Below, piece after piece: positions 12,015 to 16,051 of a DNA stretch of 16,051 nucleotides. Each line of letters starts with the position of its first letter. Within the stretch, counting starts at the first letter, position 1. Made by a program: the position numbers and the translations under genes. The DNA is from Sandaracinus sp. (lineage in GTDB: Bacteria > Myxococcota_A > Polyangia > Polyangiales > Houyiibacteriaceae): positions 1-16,051 of the forward strand of contig JACKEH010000077.1 of assembly GCA_020633125.1 (NCBI GenBank), written 5' to 3'. The notes under the pieces are model-generated. The model worked only from the letters and a program-made list of their open reading frames with translations, was not told the DNA's origin and searched no databases.

Positions 12015-13897
12015 AGCGTCGCATCGTGCGCCCGCTCTTCGCGATCGGGGTCGTGCTCGGCGGGTCGAGCGTCGTGCACGCGCACTCGGATCCCGAGCTC
12101 TTCGGCGCCGACGTCTCCGAAGGCGGAAGCGAAGGACGCTACTTCACCGACTCGCACGCCGACGGCTATTCGTGCGCCGTCTGCCACGGTGGCGAACGGG
12201 CACACGACGTCGACGTCTTCGGCTGGCCCGACGCGTTCGTCCCCGGCGCCCGCCACGAGGTGCGGCTCGCTTGGCCCGCGGATGCCGCGCCGCATGCGCT
12301 TCAGCTCGAGGTCGCGACCGCCGATGGAAGCCACGCGAACGTCGCGCTGCTCGACGTGCCCGGCGCGCATTGTCCCGAGACCGGCGAGAACGCGGCGTAC
12401 GTGACCGACGTCGGCCCCCGCCGCATCGTCGGCCTCACGGCGTGTGGCGCAACGGAGCTCGCGTTCGCGTTCGTCGTCCCCGCCACGAACACCGTCACGC
12501 TCACCGTGGGTGGCGTGGTCTCCGACGAATCCGAGACCGTCGACGGCGATGCGACCTTCACCCTGCGCGAAGAGCTCGCACCCGCGGTCCGATCGTCGGG
12601 ATGCGCCGCGGGGGGGCCGCTCGGCGGAGCGCCGTGGTGGCTCGCATTCGCCTCCGCGTTCGTCTGGCGTTCGCGTTCGACGCGTCGTCGTCGCGCGGGG
12701 ACGAGCTCGAAGCGCTCAGCGGAAGCGCATGCCGACCGACATCGTCGCGTCCATCGCGTGCACGTGCTCGAGGCCCACGAACGCGAGGTAGTGGAAGCGC
12801 GTGCCCGTGAGTCGCAGCCCGAGCACGACGGTCGCGTCGTCGAGCTCGAAGTCCCGCAGCCACGAGAGCGAGAGCATGTGCGTGTAGAACGCCGAGAGCT
12901 TTCGATCGCGCGTCCAGAAACCTTCGGTCTCGGTGAAGTTGCCGTAGCGAGGGCGGTAGAAGTCGGCCTCGCCCTGGGTGTAGTAGCGGTACGCGAGCGA
13001 GAACGTGGTTTGCTCGCTCGGCACCCACGCGACGTCGGCGTCGACGGTGCTCGACAACACGGACCACGAGTCGACGTAGAAGCGGTAGCCCAGACCCGCG
13101 GAGAAGTGGTCGCCGAGCGCGCGTCGAAGATGCAGCGAGGGGGCATGACGCCAGCGCTCACGGGGCACGTTCTCCGGCACACAGAAGGGCGCGTCTCCCG
13201 CGCAGGTGCCGTCGCCGCCGATCGCGACCCAGCGGTAGGCGCTCGACTGGAAGCCGGAGAGGAACGTGAGGTCGTACGCGACGTCGAGCGTGGTCCGCGG
13301 GTCGAGGATCTGAGACCACGTCAAACGTCCGCCCACGCGGGTCAGGGAGCGTGCGAAGTCGGGGTCGCCCGATCGACCGACACGGTCCCGTCCACCGAGC
13401 ACGTCGAGCACCAAGCGCGTGTTCTTCTGAGCGAGGTCGAGCGCGATGCGCGCCGAGCCACCGTTCGAGAGGTAGTCCGGCTCGTACGACAACCGGTACC
13501 GCCCGGAGACCTCGACGTCGGTGCCTTCGAAGCGGGCCCCGAGCTGCGCCTCGTGTCGGGTCTCGTGAATCGCCCGAGTGGCCGCGGTGCGGACGTCGAT
13601 CGACGCGCCCGTCCACACGTCGACGCCGTAGCTCCCGTCGGCTTGCCATCGATCGCCGAGCCCCAGGCTCGCCCGTACTCCGGGCGAGGTCACGGTGGTG
13701 CGATCGGTGTCGTGGCGAACGTAGAGCGTCGACGCCGCGTCGCGTACGTGCGCGTGGCAGGCGACGAGCGCGAAGCAAGCGAGCGTGAGAGCGGTTCGGG
13801 TCAACGTTCGAACTTTGTGCCACGATCGCAGACTCGTTCAAGGCGTTTGATCCCCAAAAATGGGGAGGCCATCTCGGAAGAGCGGAGGAGTCGATGA
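12011..13897 (+). CDS. Exported CxxCH protein with MYXO-CTERM-like tail; stop codon lost, 3' end unresolved
   Basis: The recognisable protein is residues 1-228 (12011 to about 12694): signal peptide MKRRIVRPLFAIGVVLGGSSVVHA; heme motif Cys55-A-V-Cys58-His59 in YSCAVCHGGERAHD; a beta-rich reeler/choice-of-anchor-V-like domain (about 76-190); then Cys198-AAGGPLGGAPWWLAFASAFVW and an Arg cluster (220-228). This Cys + hydrophobic stretch + Arg block is the MYXO-CTERM sorting-signal layout, after which such proteins normally stop. Here the frame stays open to 13897 (628 residues), and everything after about 12715 is antisense to the DUF3570 gene and looks non-coding in this frame (Arg/Glu/Val-rich). 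In the other frames the first stops are at 12791 and 12810. Either the stop was lost, or there is a frameshift or sequencing error in the Arg block. It is coupled to the cytochrome gene by ATGA. The 13897 end is literal, not believed functional. Confidence 0.6.
   Translation: MKRRIVRPLFAIGVVLGGSSVVHAHSDPELFGADVSEGGSEGRYFTDSHADGYSCAVCHGGERAHDVDVFGWPDAFVPGARHEVRLAWPADAAPHALQLEVATADGSHANVALLDVPGAHCPETGENAAYVTDVGPRRIVGLTACGATELAFAFVVPATNTVTLTVGGVVSDESETVDGDATFTLREELAPAVRSSGCAAGGPLGGAPWWLAFASAFVWRSRSTRRRRAGTSSKRSAEAHADRHRRVHRVHVLEAHEREVVEARARESQPEHDGRVVELEVPQPREREHVRVERRELSIARPETFGLGEVAVARAVEVGLALGVVAVRERERGLLARHPRDVGVDGARQHGPRVDVEAVAQTRGEVVAERASKMQRGGMTPALTGHVLRHTEGRVSRAGAVAADRDPAVGARLEAGEEREVVRDVERGPRVEDLRPRQTSAHAGQGACEVGVARSTDTVPSTEHVEHQARVLLSEVERDARRATVREVVRLVRQPVPPGDLDVGAFEAGPELRLVSGLVNRPSGRGADVDRRARPHVDAVAPVGLPSIAEPQARPYSGRGHGGAIGVVANVERRRRVAYVRVAGDEREASERESGSGQRSNFVPRSQTRSRRLIPKNGEAISEERRSR
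12716..13804 (-). CDS. DUF3570-family outer-membrane beta-barrel protein
   Basis: 362 residues from TTG 13804; an in-frame TGA lies about a dozen codons upstream and there is no ATG or GTG between, so TTG is the only usual start. The leader MTRTALTLACFALVACHAH ends in a lipobox-like LVAC (Cys16) or is cut after AHA/AS. The rest is continuous amphipathic strands with features of DUF3570: STLYVRHDTDRTTVTSPGVRASL, a DVWTGASIDV loop, SYEPDYLSNGGSARIALDL, a Cys pair (GTCAGDAPFCVPE), and C-terminal MSVGMRFR, a typical barrel end. It lies convergent with the cytochrome-like genes and divergent from DUF2271 with 89 bp between. DUF3570 is usually found with DUF4266 and ApbE-linked genes; its molecular role is not established, and an outer-membrane redox or conduit partner role is inference. 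Confidence 0.88.
   Translation of the reverse strand: MTRTALTLACFALVACHAHVRDAASTLYVRHDTDRTTVTSPGVRASLGLGDRWQADGSYGVDVWTGASIDVRTAATRAIHETRHEAQLGARFEGTDVEVSGRYRLSYEPDYLSNGGSARIALDLAQKNTRLVLDVLGGRDRVGRSGDPDFARSLTRVGGRLTWSQILDPRTTLDVAYDLTFLSGFQSSAYRWVAIGGDGTCAGDAPFCVPENVPRERWRHAPSLHLRRALGDHFSAGLGYRFYVDSWSVLSSTVDADVAWVPSEQTTFSLAYRYYTQGEADFYRPRYGNFTETEGFWTRDRKLSAFYTHMLSLSWLRDFELDDATVVLGLRLTGTRFHYLAFVGLEHVHAMDATMSVGMRFR
13851..13866. promoter_or_regulatory. Palindrome between divergent DUF3570 and DUF2271 genes
   Basis: TCCCCA-AAAA-TGGGGA, perfect 6-bp arms with an A4 spacer, inside the 89-bp spacer. It is 28 bases before the DUF2271 ATG and 47 before the DUF3570 TTG, a good position for a shared operator. 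It stands out as an A/T-cored site in GC-rich DNA. Confidence 0.45.
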
Positions 13898-14535
13898 CGG
13901 TCGCTCTCGGAAATCGAACGTCGATTTCAATAGCACTTGTCGTGTGGGCCATGGTCCACGTCTCGGGCTGCCACCGACCCGATGCGCGCGCCGAGGATCC
14001 ACCGGTCGACCCGATTCACGCGCCATCGGAGCTTTTTGGAGGCGACGCGGGGAGTCGCGACGACGGAGGGGGGGCGCCGGAAGACGCGGGAACGAACCTG
14101 TGTGCATCCGCCAAGATGCTCGAAGTCACCGTGTTGACGTCTCCTCCGGGAGGGAAATATGCGCCGAAGAACATCGGCGCCATCTGGGTAGAGACTTCCG
14201 AAGGAGCGTTCGTTCACACGTTGGAGATGTGGGCTAGAACGAGGCGGAGATACCTCGTGCAGTTTCGCTCGCGAACTGGCAGCAACACCGTCGACGCGGT
14301 GACGGGCGCCACGCTCACCAGCCACCGAACACACTCCGTGCGGTGGAACCTCACCGACGTCGCCGGCTGCGCCGTTCCGCCCGGTGACTACAAGCTGGTG
14401 CTCGAGCTCACCGATCGGGACGGCGCAGGGCCGCTCTTCGAGATTCCGTTCACCTACGACGGGGGAAACCTCGATCTGGTGCCCGAAGACCAACGCACGT
14501 TCACCGCGATGCACCTCACGATCGCCGATCCCTGA
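13894..14535 (+). CDS. DUF2271-family lipoprotein with ApbE-type flavinylation motif
   Basis: 213 residues. ATG 13894 follows a strong GGAGGAG site by a few bases. A lipoprotein signal ends in VSGC (Cys26), then an Asp/Gly-rich linker to about residue 69. The folded part (about 74-211) has the DUF2271 pattern: APKNIGAIWVETSEGAFVHTLEMWARTRRRYLVQF, HSVRWNLTDVAGCAVPPGDYKLVLELTDRDG in outline, ending FEIPFTYDGG. Residues 134-143 read D-A-V-T-G-A-T-L-T-S, matching the D-x-x-(S/T)-G-A-(S/T) site at which ApbE attaches FMN through a phosphoester in NqrC/RnfG-type proteins; Thr140 would be the attachment residue. DUF2271 genes often neighbour ApbE, DUF3570 and DUF4266. No ApbE gene is visible here, so the transferase would have to be outside the window. 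Covalent FMN is inferred from the motif. Confidence 0.87.
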   Translation: MTVALGNRTSISIALVVWAMVHVSGCHRPDARAEDPPVDPIHAPSELFGGDAGSRDDGGGAPEDAGTNLCASAKMLEVTVLTSPPGGKYAPKNIGAIWVETSEGAFVHTLEMWARTRRRYLVQFRSRTGSNTVDAVTGATLTSHRTHSVRWNLTDVAGCAVPPGDYKLVLELTDRDGAGPLFEIPFTYDGGNLDLVPEDQRTFTAMHLTIADP

Positions 14536-14679
14536 TCGCGACCCCCATCGTGCGGATTCGATCCGTGCGAGGTGGGGTGCTCGGTGGTGGGAAGAGGCCC
14601 GAGCCGGCTTGGCCGGTCGGGAAGGGGGCGCGCCGCCCGTCGAAGAACGAGGATGAATCCGCGCCGCGGATTCGCGCGC
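14533..14679 (+). repeat. Stop-adjacent palindromic element, copy 3
   Basis: Starts with the TGA stop of the DUF2271 gene. Stems: ATCGTGCGGAT/ATCCGTGCGAGGT, CCCGAGCCGGC/GCCGGTCGGG (bulged G where copies 1 and 2 have bulged T), and a perfect GAATCCGC/GCGGATTC. Same order and overall length (about 147) as copy 1, with lower sequence identity in the first 20 bases. An ATG at 14653, a possible archease start, lies in stem 3. Confidence 0.8.
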
Positions 14680-14763
14680 CGAGCCGAGCGGGCACGCTTC
14701 CGTCGCTCGCGGGGGTTGCGCATCGAAGGCGCCGACCCACCTTCCGCGCCGCCCGGAGGGGGC

Positions 14764-15171
14764 GTGTACCGACTGCTCGATCACACCGGAGATTTCGCGC
14801 TCGAGGCCGAGGCCGAGACGCCCGAGCTCGCGCTCGCCGAGACGGCGCGTGGGCTCGTCGCGCTCGTGCTCGGGGACGTGACGCTCGCCGAACGCGAGCA
14901 TCGCGAGCTGGAGCTCGAAGGCTTCGACGTCGTCGACCTGCTGGTCGCGTTCGGCAACGAGCTCCTCTTCCTCTTCGAGTCCGAACGATTCTTTCCCGCG
15001 CGCGTCGTCGTCGACGTGCTCGAGCCCGACTTCCTACGCGCCACGCTTCTCGGCGAGCGCCTTCCCAAGGGCCACGACGTCGCCCGACCCGCCAAAGCCG
15101 TGACCCACCACGACGCCACCTTCGACGTCTCCGCCGAGCGCACGCACGTGCGCCTCGTGATCGATCTCTGA
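14764..15171 (+). CDS. Archease, RtcB-activating protein
   Basis: 135 residues from GTG 14764, the start that gives the usual archease length and puts YRLLDHTGDFALEAEAETPELALAETARGL at the N-terminus; GGAGGG lies three bases upstream, rather close. Alternatives in the same frame are TTG 14716 and ATG 14653; the latter is inside the repeat element and would add a 37-residue Arg-rich leader. Family signatures: DHTGD (Asp6, His7, Asp10), the LEGFDVVDLLVAFGNELLFLFESERFF middle helix-strand, GERLPKGHDVARPAKAVTHHDATFDV near the C-terminus (KAVTHHD), and VRLVIDL at the end. Archease binds metal and promotes guanylylation and multiple turnover of the RNA ligase RtcB, in the cytoplasm. The rtcB gene follows after 22 bp, the standard pairing. 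Confidence 0.93.
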   Translation: MYRLLDHTGDFALEAEAETPELALAETARGLVALVLGDVTLAEREHRELELEGFDVVDLLVAFGNELLFLFESERFFPARVVVDVLEPDFLRATLLGERLPKGHDVARPAKAVTHHDATFDVSAERTHVRLVIDL

Positions 15172-15193
15172 GCTCGAACGAGCCCTCCCGAAC

Positions 15194-16051
15194 ATGTCTC
15201 GCCAAGACCGCAAGAAGAAGCAGAAGAAGGCTGCCAAGGAGCAAGCGCGCGAAGCGTTGCGCGCCGCCGTGCCTCACGCCCAACGCCCGTGGCGCAGCCC
15301 CGTGCCGCTCGAGCCCATCGACGAGGTTCGTTGGCGCATCCCGAAGCAAGGCGCGATGCGCACCCACGGCGTCGTCTATGCCGACACCACGTTGCTCCCC
15401 GACTTGCAGGCCGATGCGTCGCTCGAGCAAGTCGCGAACGTGGCCACGCTTCCGGGCATCGTCGGCCCCTCGATGGCCATGCCCGACATCCATTGGGGCT
15501 ACGGCTTCCCGATTGGCGGTGTCGCGGCGTTCGACCTCGACGAAGGGGTCGTCTCGCCCGGCGGCGTCGGCTACGACATCAACTGCGGCGTGCGCCTGCT
15601 CGCTTCGGACGTCGACGTCGAAGGCGCGCGTCTCGTCTCGACCAGCAAGGGCCTCGAGCGAACCCGCAAGCTCGTCGACGAGCTCTTCGACGCCATTCCG
15701 AGCGGCGTCGGCGAGCGCAGCGACGAGCGCATCGGCGGCGACGTGCTGCGCGGTTTGCTCGAAGGCGGACTTCCGTTCGCCCGCACGCTCGGGTGGGCCA
15801 CCGACGAAGACGTCGCGCACGTCGAAGAACGCGGCGTGCTCCCCGGCGCCGACGCGGACGCGATCACCTCACGCGCGCGCATGCGTGGTGGCCCGCAGCT
15901 CGGCACGCTCGGCAGCGGCAACCACTTCGCCGAGATCGGCGTCGTCGACCAGGTCTACGACGCGCCTGCCGCCGAAGCCTTCGGCCTTCGCCTCGGCCAG
16001 ATCACGCTGATGATTCACTCGGGCTCGCGAGGGCTCGGTCACCAGGTCTGC
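15194..16051 (+). CDS. rtcB: RNA-splicing ligase RtcB (3' end outside window)
   Basis: 286 residues are visible and the frame is open at the window end. RtcB joins 2',3'-cyclic-phosphate or 3'-phosphate RNA ends to 5'-OH ends using GTP and Mn2+, in tRNA splicing or RNA repair. Seen: a Lys/Arg-rich N-terminal extension (1-22, MSRQDRKKKQKKAAKEQARE), GAMRTHGVVYAD, the signature PGIVGPSMAMPDIHWGYGFP (88-106), SPGGVGYDINCGVRL with metal ligands Asp128 and Cys131, GTLGSGNHFAEI with Asn243 and His244, and MIHSGSRGLGHQ with His275. These match known active-site residues; the guanylated His lies beyond the window. The basic extension is longer than in many RtcB proteins and may help RNA binding. Co-transcribed with archease. 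Start ATG 15194 has no strong ribosome binding site. Confidence 0.96.
   Translation, partial: MSRQDRKKKQKKAAKEQAREALRAAVPHAQRPWRSPVPLEPIDEVRWRIPKQGAMRTHGVVYADTTLLPDLQADASLEQVANVATLPGIVGPSMAMPDIHWGYGFPIGGVAAFDLDEGVVSPGGVGYDINCGVRLLASDVDVEGARLVSTSKGLERTRKLVDELFDAIPSGVGERSDERIGGDVLRGLLEGGLPFARTLGWATDEDVAHVEERGVLPGADADAITSRARMRGGPQLGTLGSGNHFAEIGVVDQVYDAPAAEAFGLRLGQITLMIHSGSRGLGHQVC

Noticed and set aside
14550..14700. A conserved small peptide family encoded in the repeat copies (GGG..PA.PVG.G pattern in copies 1 and 3)
   Set aside because: The peptide similarity follows from the DNA similarity; there is no shared start codon or ribosome binding site and copy 2 is in a broken context, while stem pairing explains the conservation better.

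Overview
The window is high-GC DNA (GC at most third codon positions) from a Gram-negative bacterium, most likely a myxobacterium (Myxococcota; Sandaracinaceae/Polyangiales-like). The pointers are LysM-FecR envelope proteins, TonB-family domains fused to TonB-dependent receptors, many lipoproteins, Cys-rich ORFs, a MYXO-CTERM-like tail, and cytochrome-like lipoproteins of a type common in that phylum. The lineage call is inference from protein style; there is no rRNA gene here.

Layout. (1) 1-3240: a coupled run of three genes with 4-bp ATGA/GTGA overlaps: the 3' end of a protein with a receiver-like domain, a large LysM-FecR-fibronectin-like-beta-barrel protein, and a small membrane-anchored protein. 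(2) 3283-8783: a His-rich exported protein, then a TonB-dependent receptor with a TonB-C-like N-terminal domain and a 13 x 15-bp repeat-coded tail, two lipoproteins coupled to it by ATGA overlaps, and a VOC-family protein. I read this as an uptake/surface-binding operon, possibly for a metal. (3) 8853-10744: an AhpD-like carboxymuconolactone decarboxylase family gene divergent from a LysR regulator, with dyads in the 290-bp spacer. (4) 10742-11107: a truncated repeat element fused to a Cys-rich gene remnant that ends in a strong cUUCGg hairpin. (5) 11257-14535: a putative extracytoplasmic redox locus: DUF4266 lipoprotein (-), two cytochrome-like genes (+), DUF3570 outer-membrane protein (-), and a DUF2271 lipoprotein (+) that carries a D-A-V-T-G-A-T motif, the consensus for covalent FMN attachment by ApbE. 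(6) 14764-16051: archease and the 5' part of rtcB, an RNA-repair/ligation pair.

The most unusual non-coding signal is a dispersed, two-to-three-stem element present three times (8853-8999 minus, 10742-10840 plus, 14533-14679 plus). Each copy begins exactly at the stop codon of a gene, in the same orientation as that gene. Stem 2 keeps the same one-base bulge in all three copies and shows a compensatory G-C to A-T change. I found no transposase and no CRISPR, tRNA or rRNA.

The second oddity is the 12011 gene. It reaches a MYXO-CTERM-like Cys/hydrophobic/Arg tail and then has no stop for another 1.2 kb, running antisense through the complete DUF3570 gene.
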